Positions 1-5,309 of a stretch of DNA of 9,362 nt are shown piece after piece. The stretch lies in assembly GCA_022712845.1 (NCBI GenBank), contig JAFLJV010000047.1:1-9362 (forward strand), in the 5' to 3' direction. The stretch comes from Sulfurimonas sp. (GTDB lineage: Bacteria; Campylobacterota; Campylobacteria; Campylobacterales; Sulfurimonadaceae). The notes under the pieces are model-generated. The model made no database searches. It was not told the DNA's origin and saw only the letters and a list, made by a program, of their open reading frames with translations. How positions within the stretch are numbered: position 1 is the stretch's first letter; each line of letters starts with the position of its first letter. A program made the translations under genes and the position numbers.

Positions 1-536
1 TCTCTATAAATTGCAACAATTCGCCAATCTTTTTGCTCAATAACACTGATATGTTTATAAACAAATGAGCTTCCAAATGGAACTGATACTTCCATTATTT
101 CACCCTCTCCAACACCAACATTTTGAGCAATAACTGGCATAGTTGGCATATAATCTAGAAGTCTTGAAGCAAGGATTTCATTGGAGTTTAGTGAGATTAT
201 CTTTGAATCTTCATAGTCTTGTTGCCACTTACTTAAAATAACAATTCGCAACTGTTTTTTAATACTTCTAATATTTTTAATAGTATAGTCAACATCAAGC
301 TGTTTACTCATAGATATAACAACTTGAACAAACTCCATTTTAAGAAGATTTGCTATTTTATAAAAACTAGTTGGATCAAATTCATAAAATTTAAAACGTG
401 AGGGATTAGCATTTTCATAATTTTTAGGTTTTGATTGAACAACATAGTAAATATTTTCACCAGTAGAAGCTTCAATAACTCTTTGAATAAAATGTTTACC
501 AACAACATTATCACTAATTATTAAAATTTTTTTCAT
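1..536 (-). CDS. TrkA/RCK-domain protein (COG3400-like), 3' end outside the window
   Basis: An open frame starts at the ATG at 536-534 and runs for 178 codons without a stop to the left edge, so only the N-terminal part is visible. The product begins MKKILIISDNVVGKHF, a Rossmann-like beta-alpha start. It continues with alternating strands and helices (VQVVISMSK, LRIVILSKW) as in TrkA_N/RCK modules. The segment from about residue 145 (VGVGEGEIMEVSVPFGSSFV) resembles a TrkA_C domain. The classical GxGxxG nucleotide motif is absent. TrkA-type proteins gate potassium transport by binding NAD(H) or other nucleotides in the cytoplasm. The COG3400 assignment is from memory of Campylobacterota proteins, and its exact role is unknown. 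The gene has its own promoter at 561-569 and only a weak ribosome-binding site. Confidence 0.75.
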   Translation of the reverse strand, partial: MKKILIISDNVVGKHFIQRVIEASTGENIYYVVQSKPKNYENANPSRFKFYEFDPTSFYKIANLLKMEFVQVVISMSKQLDVDYTIKNIRSIKKQLRIVILSKWQQDYEDSKIISLNSNEILASRLLDYMPTMPVIAQNVGVGEGEIMEVSVPFGSSFVYKHISVIEQKDWRIVAIYR

Positions 537-560
537 AACTGTCTTTATAATTTTTTTATT

Positions 561-569
561 ATTATATCA
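561..569 (-). promoter_or_regulatory. Extended -10 promoter of the TrkA-like gene
   Basis: Read on the minus strand the sequence is TGATATAAT, an exact TGnTATAAT extended -10 element, which is the usual sigma70 form in Campylobacterota where the -35 box is weak. The transcription start would fall near 554, leaving a short leader of about 17 nt before the ATG at 536. No good -35 hexamer is seen. Confidence 0.55.
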
Positions 570-614
570 TTTTTATATTTTTTGATAGTATTAGAGAAAG
601 AATGGTGAACTAAA

Positions 615-1241
615 TTACTTTTTCGAAACTTTTTGTAACTTAATCCACATATTTTGTTTTGCTCTTTGCCATTTTTTATTTACAAAATAACCTGTAATTT
701 TAATCCATTTTTTTGTTTTTTTATTGGAAGTAAATGACCTTCCTTCATTCCAATTAAAAATTTTATTTCCATCGATAGCATCATATATATTACTATCTTT
801 TTTTAGGTAAAAAGATATTGCTTTAAATTTTATTATTTTTTCTTTTTTTAAATCTTTTTCTTGATATCTTTCCTTCATAATAAGAGTAGAAAAAGCATTA
901 TTTGTAGTATTTTGTTTGATATTTAAAAGATTTTTTTGCTTTTTAACTAGTTTTTCTAATTCTTCAACTTTACTTGCTAAATTTTTATTACTTGTTTGTA
1001 AATCATTTGAATATTCAAGTTGTGCCTTTAAAATAATATTTTTATGTTTTTGTTCATTATATAATTTTTCATAATTAAGAGATATATTCTTAGTTTTATT
1101 AGTAATATTTTTTAATTTTGTTTGACATTTTTCATTCTCTTTTCTAAGCTCACGTATATCATTTACAATCACATTTATTTTATCAAAATCATCAGCTAAC
1201 AAAGATGTTAACAATAATGATATAAAAAATATCATCTTCAT
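615..1241 (-). CDS. Exported coiled-coil protein with a C-terminal SH3-like domain (hypothetical)
   Basis: The 208-residue product is not a family I recognise by name. Residues 1-16 (MKMIFFISLLLTSLLA) form a signal peptide with likely cleavage before DDF, so the protein is probably periplasmic or envelope-associated. Residues about 20-110 are rich in K, E, N and L with heptad-like spacing and probably form a long coiled coil. Residues about 137-205 are basic, aromatic and beta-rich (SFYLKKDSNIYD, WIKITGYF, MWIKLQKV), which resembles a bacterial SH3 domain; this is an inference from pattern. The ATG shares one base with the TAA of trmA (TAATG), and AAAAGG lies upstream at suitable distance, so translation is likely coupled to trmA. 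The gene is even more AT-rich than its neighbours. Confidence 0.8.
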   Translation of the reverse strand: MKMIFFISLLLTSLLADDFDKINVIVNDIRELRKENEKCQTKLKNITNKTKNISLNYEKLYNEQKHKNIILKAQLEYSNDLQTSNKNLASKVEELEKLVKKQKNLLNIKQNTTNNAFSTLIMKERYQEKDLKKEKIIKFKAISFYLKKDSNIYDAIDGNKIFNWNEGRSFTSNKKTKKWIKITGYFVNKKWQRAKQNMWIKLQKVSKK

Positions 1242-2356
1242 TATAAAGTACCTTTTTTTTCTAATTTTACACCCATCTCTACATGGTGAGTATATGGAAA
1301 CTGATCAAAAAGAGCCATCTCTTTTATCTCATGTATTTTTGTCAATATTTCCAAATCTCGAACCAATGTCTCAGGATTGCAAGATATATATATAATACTA
1401 CTATATCTTGCTGAAAATTCACATGAATCATTATCCATCCCACTTCTTGGAGGATCTACAAATATTGTTTTTATATTGTAAGAATTTATTTCAATATGCT
1501 TCATTCGTCTAAACTCTCTAACACCATCAAGAGCCCCAGTAAATTCTTCTACACTCATTCTTACAAACTCTATATTGTCTACATTATTCAACTTCATATT
1601 TGTTTTAGCAGCATTTATAGATGATTTTGAAACCTCTGTTGCTAAAACTTTGTTAAATTTTTTAGCAAATGGTATAGTGAAATTTCCAGCACCACAATAA
1701 AGCTCTAGTAAGTCACTATCGTTATTTAAAGAGTTTTTTAAAGCCCACTCTATCATCTGCTCATTAACTCTAGGATTTGGCTGTGTAAAACTATTTTCTA
1801 TATGATTAAACTTATACACTTCACCATTTATATTTAAACTCTCAGTTATATAGTCTTGTCCAATTATCACTTTTTGTTTACGACTTCTACCAATAATATA
1901 TATACCAAGCTCACTTGCTATAGTTGTAGCTACCTCACGCCACTCATCATCAAGTTTTCTATGGTACAAAAGTGAGACAACAATTTCTCCACTACTAGAA
2001 CTTAAAAAATCAGTACCAAAAAGTTTAAAACCTATCTTTTTCTCACTTATAGCACTTAATAATTTTGGCATTAACTCTGCTATATATAAATTTATTTGAG
2101 GACACTCCTCAACAAATACAACACCTTTTTTGCTAATATGATTCATAGCGTATCGCATAACATCACCATCGTGCCAAATCTTAAACTCACTTCTTGAGCG
2201 ATAATTTTGCTGTAATGATTTAAAAACAGATATTTCACTTGTATAAATTTTTTTAAATCTCTCTCTATTTATCTCTAGTTTTTGCTTTAACTGTGATTCA
2301 TAGCCATTTTCATAAACAACACAAGCTCCACATTCTCCGAAATATTTACAAGTCAA
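1241..2356 (-). CDS. trmA: tRNA (uracil-54-C5)-methyltransferase TrmA
   Basis: TrmA uses S-adenosylmethionine to make ribothymidine at U54 of the tRNA T-loop in the cytoplasm. The 371-residue product matches E. coli TrmA (366 residues) along its length. Shared blocks include ENSFTQPN (187-194), the SAM motif LLELYCGAGNFT (216-227), FVDPPRSGMD (299-308), YISCNPETL (323-331) with the nucleophile Cys326, and the C-terminal FDQFPYTHHVEMGV with the general base Glu360. Unlike E. coli TrmA it has Cys3, Cys9, Cys12 and Cys85, in the spacing of the RlmD (RumA) iron-sulfur ligands. The start is TTG: AAGGA lies about six bases upstream, and the family's CKYFGECGAC block begins immediately, with no in-frame ATG before it. 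Confidence 0.95.
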   Translation of the reverse strand: MTCKYFGECGACVVYENGYESQLKQKLEINRERFKKIYTSEISVFKSLQQNYRSRSEFKIWHDGDVMRYAMNHISKKGVVFVEECPQINLYIAELMPKLLSAISEKKIGFKLFGTDFLSSSSGEIVVSLLYHRKLDDEWREVATTIASELGIYIIGRSRKQKVIIGQDYITESLNINGEVYKFNHIENSFTQPNPRVNEQMIEWALKNSLNNDSDLLELYCGAGNFTIPFAKKFNKVLATEVSKSSINAAKTNMKLNNVDNIEFVRMSVEEFTGALDGVREFRRMKHIEINSYNIKTIFVDPPRSGMDNDSCEFSARYSSIIYISCNPETLVRDLEILTKIHEIKEMALFDQFPYTHHVEMGVKLEKKGTL

Positions 2357-2380
2357 TCTTTTTCCTTATTTTTGTCATAT

Positions 2381-2542
2381 TTATAATCCATACATCACTA
2401 CATCTATAAAAGTATATATTTTCAAATTTGAATTTGATTTTTTTTCATCTTTAAAAAGCATACCTAATGCTTTTATGTTAAATATTTGTTCATCAATAAT
2501 TAAAAATGATTTGTTAAAAGATTGTTTTTGTGAAGTTTTCAT
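2381..2542 (-). CDS. Small hypothetical protein (53 aa) upstream of trmA
   Basis: A 53-codon frame begins at the ATG at 2542-2540 and ends 24 bases before trmA on the same strand. The product begins MKTSQKQSFNKSFLIIDEQ and matches nothing I recognise. This start is preferred over an in-frame ATG at 2566 because GAGAGG lies seven bases upstream of it, whereas nothing resembling a ribosome-binding site precedes 2566. Its ATG overlaps the stop codon of the preceding 34-codon ORF (TAATG). Its ribosome-binding site is one arm of a perfect 7-bp inverted repeat (2549-2586), so access may depend on translation of the upstream ORF. It could equally be non-functional sequence in an mRNA leader. Confidence 0.4.
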   Translation of the reverse strand: MKTSQKQSFNKSFLIIDEQIFNIKALGMLFKDEKKSNSNLKIYTFIDVVMYGL

Positions 2543-2646
2543 TAAACGACCTCTCGGGGTGAGCATTGTAAAGAGACTTGAGAGGTACTGTTAAGAGCGT
2601 TATAGTATAAATATACTAAATTATTACTTTTAAGTTGTCTTTTCAT
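2542..2646 (-). CDS. Possible leader peptide (34 aa) of the trmA unit
   Basis: The frame starts at the ATG at 2646-2644, preceded by GAGGAG that is rather close (two to four bases), and ends at a TAA overlapping the ATG of the next small ORF. The peptide begins MKRQLKSNNLVYLYYNALN and ends SPREVV. It lies about 35 nt downstream of a strong extended -10 promoter, the usual place of a leader peptide. The 3' third is unusually C-rich for this AT-rich window (codons such as CCC, CGA, GAG, GTC). All three forward frames are open through 2540-2590, so this stretch may be conserved as RNA rather than protein. It is too short to support by coding statistics. Confidence 0.35.
   Translation of the reverse strand: MKRQLKSNNLVYLYYNALNSTSQVSLQCSPREVV
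2549..2586 (-). promoter_or_regulatory. Inverted repeat that could mask the 53-aa ORF ribosome-binding site
   Basis: In the minus-strand transcript ACCUCUC (2586-2580) can pair perfectly with GAGAGGU (2555-2549) across a loop of about 24 nt. The second arm contains the GAGAGG ribosome-binding site of the ORF starting at 2542. Ribosomes translating the 34-codon ORF run through the stem and would open it. The structure is seen in the sequence; its regulatory role is inferred. Confidence 0.45.
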
Positions 2647-2687
2647 TACTCCTCACTTCACTTAAGATTATTAATTTATATAAAATA

Positions 2688-2696
2688 ATTATAACA
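2688..2696 (-). promoter_or_regulatory. Extended -10 promoter of the trmA transcription unit
   Basis: The minus-strand reading TGTTATAAT is a perfect extended -10 (TGnTATAAT). The transcript would start near 2681, about 35 nt before the 34-codon leader ORF. No convincing -35 is present, as is common for Campylobacterota sigma70 promoters. It is the best promoter upstream of the leader ORFs, trmA and the coiled-coil gene. Confidence 0.55.
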
Positions 2697-2717
2697 ATAT
2701 AATTCCTAAGATATGGT

Positions 2718-2903
2718 TTAATGAGTGGTAATTTCCTTTTTTATATAGGGAACTCTATTGAGTTGTCGTGAATTTTCCGAGTTATAGGATTTTTGAAACT
2801 TATGATTTTCTCTTAGCCATTTTTCTATTTTTTCCCATTTAAGCCTATAATCTCCATTTATTGATGAACCAGATATATAGAAAACATAATAATTACGTTT
2901 CAC
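2718..2903 (-). CDS. Doubtful small ORF (61 aa), unrecognised
   Basis: An open frame with a GTG start gives a 61-residue basic product beginning MKRNYYVFYISGSSINGDY. There is no ribosome-binding site upstream of the GTG, no family resemblance, and a second minus-strand frame is also largely open across part of it. It lies between the trmA promoter and a transposase remnant, so it may be a decayed gene fragment or noncoding DNA. I list it because nothing else explains 2700-2900. Confidence 0.15.
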   Translation of the reverse strand: MKRNYYVFYISGSSINGDYRLKWEKIEKWLRENHKFQKSYNSENSRQLNRVPYIKKEITTH

Positions 2904-2982
2904 TTTTTAGAGATAAATTAAAATATAATGCTCCTAAAATCTAAGACACCAATTCAATAAGATTTATTTTCAAAAAAGCTAA

Positions 2983-3045
2983 AATAATAATTACTCTCCA
3001 GTTGAGTTTGAAGATATGATGTTACAAAATGAAATAGCTGCTTAG
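2983..3045 (+). pseudogene. Remnant of the C-terminus of an IS3-family transposase
   Basis: The plus-strand frame ending at TAG 3043-3045 reads NNNYSPVEFEDMMLQNEIAA and is closed by a TAA at 2980-2982 just upstream. The YSPVEFE block near a stop is typical of the end of IS3-family OrfB (DDE integrase) proteins, where it follows the last catalytic Glu. Nothing upstream in any plus frame extends the similarity, so only the final ~20 codons survive. The remnant ends within two bases of the tetR stop codon on the other strand. The match is short and recalled by pattern, so the assignment is tentative. Confidence 0.4.
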
Positions 3046-3659
3046 AATAGTTTATGATTAGCATGATATAGGGTTGACACATCAGATTTTGGCATTATTA
3101 TATATGGTGTTATTGCATTATTTGTATATTGTATTGCTTTTTCAGCACTTTTAGCACTCAAAGGTCTACCCAATGTTTGCATGTAAGAGGTATAAAATTG
3201 CCATGACATAAGTATAGAATCTACAATATATTCAAATATATCTCCATTCAATATTTCTAAATCTCCACTTTCTATAAAACTACGAATAGTTATACTTATA
3301 CGTTTTCTGTGAGCAATATTGTCTTCTATATATTGATTTTCCAATACAGTATCTCGCGAAAAAAGAAATAGTATCTCTCTAAAGAAAAATCTATACTCCC
3401 ACTGTATGCCTATGAGAATTTTTTGATGTGTGCTTAATTCCTCTAATGTTTTTGGAAGTGCGTCTATAGAAAGTGTCATCTTTTCTCTCATTTTTTTATA
3501 CAAAAGACGGATAATCTCTTCACGATTTTTGTAATGATAATGTAAATTTCCAGGACTAATTTCCATCTCTTTTGCTATATGGTTAGTAGTGACTGACTGG
3601 GTATTACTTTCATTAAAAAGCATACGCGCGCTCTCTAATATATCTTCTTTTCTTGACAT
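3042..3659 (-). CDS. TetR-family transcriptional repressor
   Basis: The 205-residue protein has an N-terminal TetR helix-turn-helix (about residues 7-54: ILESARMLFNES, VTTNHIAKEMEISPGNLHYHYKN). Its larger C-terminal domain contains QWEYRFFFREILFLFSRD, which is characteristic of the YcdC-like TetR ligand-binding family (PF13972). It should bind palindromic DNA as a dimer and release it on binding a small ligand. The ATG at 3659 is chosen over an adjacent in-frame TTG at 3662 because AGGAG sits five bases upstream of it. It is divergent from the doxX cassette. Its own promoter spacer contains one copy of a 16-bp palindrome, and two more flank the doxX promoter, so autoregulation and control of the cassette are likely. 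Its ligand cannot be inferred. Confidence 0.9.
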   Translation of the reverse strand: MSRKEDILESARMLFNESNTQSVTTNHIAKEMEISPGNLHYHYKNREEIIRLLYKKMREKMTLSIDALPKTLEELSTHQKILIGIQWEYRFFFREILFLFSRDTVLENQYIEDNIAHRKRISITIRSFIESGDLEILNGDIFEYIVDSILMSWQFYTSYMQTLGRPLSAKSAEKAIQYTNNAITPYIIMPKSDVSTLYHANHKLF

Positions 3660-3679
3660 CAATTCTCCTAATCAAGTGA

Positions 3680-3708
3680 ATTATAGTGTATTTACTCTAA
3701 AATGTCAA
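3680..3708 (-). promoter_or_regulatory. Consensus sigma70 promoter of the tetR gene
   Basis: Read on the minus strand, TTGACA (3708-3703) and TATAAT (3685-3680) are separated by exactly 17 bases, a perfect sigma70 consensus. Transcription would start near 3673, giving a short leader before the ATG at 3659. The spacer and the edge of the -10 are covered by a palindromic operator. Confidence 0.85.
3684..3699. promoter_or_regulatory. Operator O1 (tetR promoter)
   Basis: TAGTGTATTTACTCTA matches the O3 copy at 15 of 16 positions and is a near-perfect palindrome. It lies inside the 17-bp spacer and overlaps the -10 of the tetR promoter, so a bound dimer would exclude RNA polymerase. Assignment to the adjacent TetR protein is inferred from its repetition in the divergent region. 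Confidence 0.75.
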
Positions 3709-3779
3709 ATTATTTAAAGTCGCTATACATACTATAAATAGGGGCGTAAATAGATTTTATTAAAAAGAATACTATAAAT

Positions 3780-3795
3780 TAGAGTAATTACTCTT
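3780..3795. promoter_or_regulatory. Operator O2 (upstream edge of the doxX promoter)
   Basis: The core AGAGTAATTACTCT (3781-3794) is a perfect 14-bp palindrome, and the 16-mer fits the shared pattern TAGWGTAWTTACWCTA except for its last base. It abuts and overlaps the -35 box of the doxX promoter. Confidence 0.75.
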
Positions 3796-3822
3796 GACAT
3801 GTAAAGTATTTTACAGTTATAC
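3794..3822 (+). promoter_or_regulatory. Sigma70 promoter of the doxX cassette
   Basis: TTGACA at 3794-3799 is followed after 17 bases by TTATAC at 3817-3822 (TATACT, one base further, is an alternative). Transcription would start near 3829, inside operator O3. The spacer itself contains the palindrome TGTAAAGTATTTTACA (3800-3815), which could be a weaker protein-binding site. Confidence 0.8.
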
Positions 3823-3825
3823 TTC

Positions 3826-3841
3826 TAGTGTATTTACACTA
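3826..3841. promoter_or_regulatory. Operator O3 (doxX transcription start)
   Basis: TAGTGTATTTACACTA has perfect 7-bp arms around a 2-base centre. It covers the predicted transcription start of the doxX promoter. Its centre lies 46 bp from that of O2 and 142 bp from that of O1. Confidence 0.75.
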
Positions 3842-3859
3842 ATTTAAAAAGGATTTACG

Positions 3860-4321
3860 ATGAAAAAGTTATTTAAACAATTATCACTTACTGATGATAA
3901 TTATGGTTCTATCGTTTTACGAATTAGTTTTATCATCATGATGCTACCACATGGAGCAGGAAAATTATTTGGTATATTTGGAGGCTTTGGTTTTCAAAGT
4001 ACTATGCAGCACTTTACAGAAAATATGGGTATTCCTTATATCTTAGCTCTTCTTGCTATTTTGATAGAGTTTATATCTTCTCTTATGATATTAGTAGGTT
4101 ACCAAACCCGAATCAATGCTTTTTTCTTAGCATCAGTCATGACAGTAGCTGGTTATATGCATATAGATAATGGATTTTATATGAACTGGTTTGGAGAAAA
4201 GTCAGGTGAAGGATTTGAGTTTCATATTTTAGCTGTGGGGATGATGCTAACTTTAGCAATTTTAGGTGGCGGAAGATATTCTCTTGATAATAAACTAAGA
4301 AAATTTTGTTTACTTAGATGA
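3860..4321 (+). CDS. DoxX-family inner-membrane protein
   Basis: The 153-residue product has four hydrophobic segments, at about residues 16-36, 58-80, 84-100 and 121-138. It carries the DoxX-type features LRISFIIMMLPHGAGKLF in the first helix, LIEFISSLMILVGYQTR in the second, and a final GGGRYSLD turn. DoxX proteins are small inner-membrane proteins often linked to thiol or redox stress; their chemistry is not settled. AAAGGA six bases before the ATG is a good ribosome-binding site. It is the first gene of the TetR-controlled cassette. The C-terminal tail (NKLRKFCLLR) runs directly into a 5'-truncated pirin remnant with an ATGA overlap, so a deletion junction may lie close to its end. Confidence 0.88.
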   Translation: MKKLFKQLSLTDDNYGSIVLRISFIIMMLPHGAGKLFGIFGGFGFQSTMQHFTENMGIPYILALLAILIEFISSLMILVGYQTRINAFFLASVMTVAGYMHIDNGFYMNWFGEKSGEGFEFHILAVGMMLTLAILGGGRYSLDNKLRKFCLLR

Positions 4322-4756
4322 TGCCTGGTACAAGCCTTATGGTCAATCTTTATTTGCAAGTTCAACGCGCAGGAACTGAAAATTTTAGTCATAATGAAAT
4401 CAATCCTAATGAGATAAAATCCCGTATGCTTCAAATTTGGGTTTTACCTGAAAAAGCAAGAAAAAGTACTAATCACAAAGTATTTATTCTTAAAAAAAGT
4501 CAAATGACCCATGTATATGGGGGGGGGGAAGAAATAAACAAAATGAAACGCTGGCTAGTCACACCAATATTGAAGTAGGTATATTATCTGAGCATCAAAA
4601 ACTTAAAAGAGATGGTGATTTTTAGCCTATATTAGCAATGACAGAGCATATCTTAATGATGTATTAGTGGAAGATGGCACACTTATTTGTGATGCTAATC
4701 TAGACTTCAAAGCCATTGATGATAATGTTCATCTAAGTATTTTTAGCACGAATTAA
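4318..4756 (+). pseudogene. Pirin-like gene remnant: 5'-truncated, two frameshifts, G10 tract
   Basis: Three consecutive frames together spell the C-terminal part of a pirin-family cupin. The first (from 4318) has VQRAGTENFSHNEINP, RMLQIWVLPEKA and THVYGG. The second (from 4539) has QNETLASHTNIEVGIL, then SEHQKLKRDGDF and a TAG at 4623. The third (from 4625) has AYISNDRAYLNDVLVEDG and ends VHLSIFSTN with a TAA at 4754-4756. The first break is at a run of ten G (4519-4528); one extra G, or two fewer, restores the frame. The second is at a T5 run (4619-4623), where one extra T would give DFLAY. Roughly the first 80-90 residues expected of pirin, including the metal-binding HxH region, are absent. 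Pirins are iron-binding cupins, some with quercetinase activity. The product is almost certainly inactive. Confidence 0.72.
4519..4528 (+). repeat. G10 homopolymer tract
   Basis: Ten consecutive G residues lie in an otherwise AT-rich coding remnant. G tracts of about 8-11 are the classic phase-variation switches of Campylobacter and Helicobacter. Here the tract interrupts the pirin frame. The same length of run is also a common site of sequencing error. Confidence 0.9.
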
Positions 4757-4786
4757 AACAAAAAATTTTATATAAAAGGAAATATC

Positions 4787-5286
4787 ATGTACACAATACT
4801 CGTAGCAAGCCTCAATGAAAATATGAAACTGGCAAATACTCTAAAAGAACAACTTATTATCTTAGGGGTAGAAAGTAAATCATTAACCTCGTGGAACTTG
4901 ATTTAACCATGTATAGTTCCAAAGAAGAAGAAAAAGGCATTCCTCATTTAGTCCTAGACTTAGTGGAAAACCTTAAAATATCTCAAGGTTATATAGTAGT
5001 AGCACCAGAATATAACTACACTATACCGCCAGTACTTAGCAATGTCATCGCATGGGTAAGTCGCGTCGAAGATGATTTCAAAGTATGTTTTAATAACAAA
5101 AGTACACTTTTATGCACGCACAGTGGTGGAAATAATGGAGGTGGTAGAGATGTTTTAAGAGATATGAGAAATCAGTTTACTAAATTAGGTTCAAAGGTTT
5201 TAAAAAACGATATTTTGATTACTTATCAAAAACAATTGGATGAGCAATATTCTAAACAAATACTTACAGAATTTTTAGCTCTATAA
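4787..5286 (+). pseudogene. NAD(P)H-dependent FMN reductase-like gene with a frameshift
   Basis: The ATG at 4787, preceded by AAAAGGA, opens a frame beginning MYTILVASLNENMKLANTL that stops at TAA 4904-4906. The rest of the protein is in the next frame, beginning at about NLVELDLTMYSS near 4888. One missing base around 4881-4886 (TTAACC for TTAAACC) would give a continuous protein of about 166 residues. That is near the usual length of the flavodoxin-like NADPH-dependent FMN reductases (PF03358). The family block VVAPEYNYTIPPVLSNVIAW and the later CTHSGGNNGGG loop are clear. Such enzymes reduce flavins, quinones, azo or nitro compounds. An internal start at 4891 would lack the N-terminal phosphate-binding strand-loop and is unlikely to be functional. 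The N-terminal loop here (SLNENMKLANTL) departs from the usual GSxRxxS. Confidence 0.75.
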
Positions 5287-5309
5287 TACTAATCTAAAAG
5301 GACTAAGTT

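Noticed and set aside
2381..2566. Longer form of the 53-aa ORF, starting at an ATG at 2566 (MLTPRGRLMKT...)
   Set aside because: No ribosome-binding site precedes this ATG, whereas GAGAGG stands seven bases before the ATG at 2542.
2748..2767. Small hairpin AACTC-TATT-GAGTT as a terminator or RNA element
   Set aside because: Only five base pairs and no following T-run on either strand; likely chance.
3660..3662. TTG start one codon upstream for the TetR regulator
   Set aside because: The adjacent ATG at 3659 has the better start codon and a good spacing to AGGAG.
4222..4434. Minus-strand open frame across the doxX-pirin junction
   Set aside because: It is antisense to recognisable DoxX and pirin coding sequence, with no family resemblance or ribosome-binding site.
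4891..5286. FMN reductase as an intact short gene starting at 4891
   Set aside because: The internal GTG/ATG region has no ribosome-binding site, and the missing first strand and loop are encoded in the frame starting at 4787 behind a good AAAAGGA, so a frameshift explains it better.
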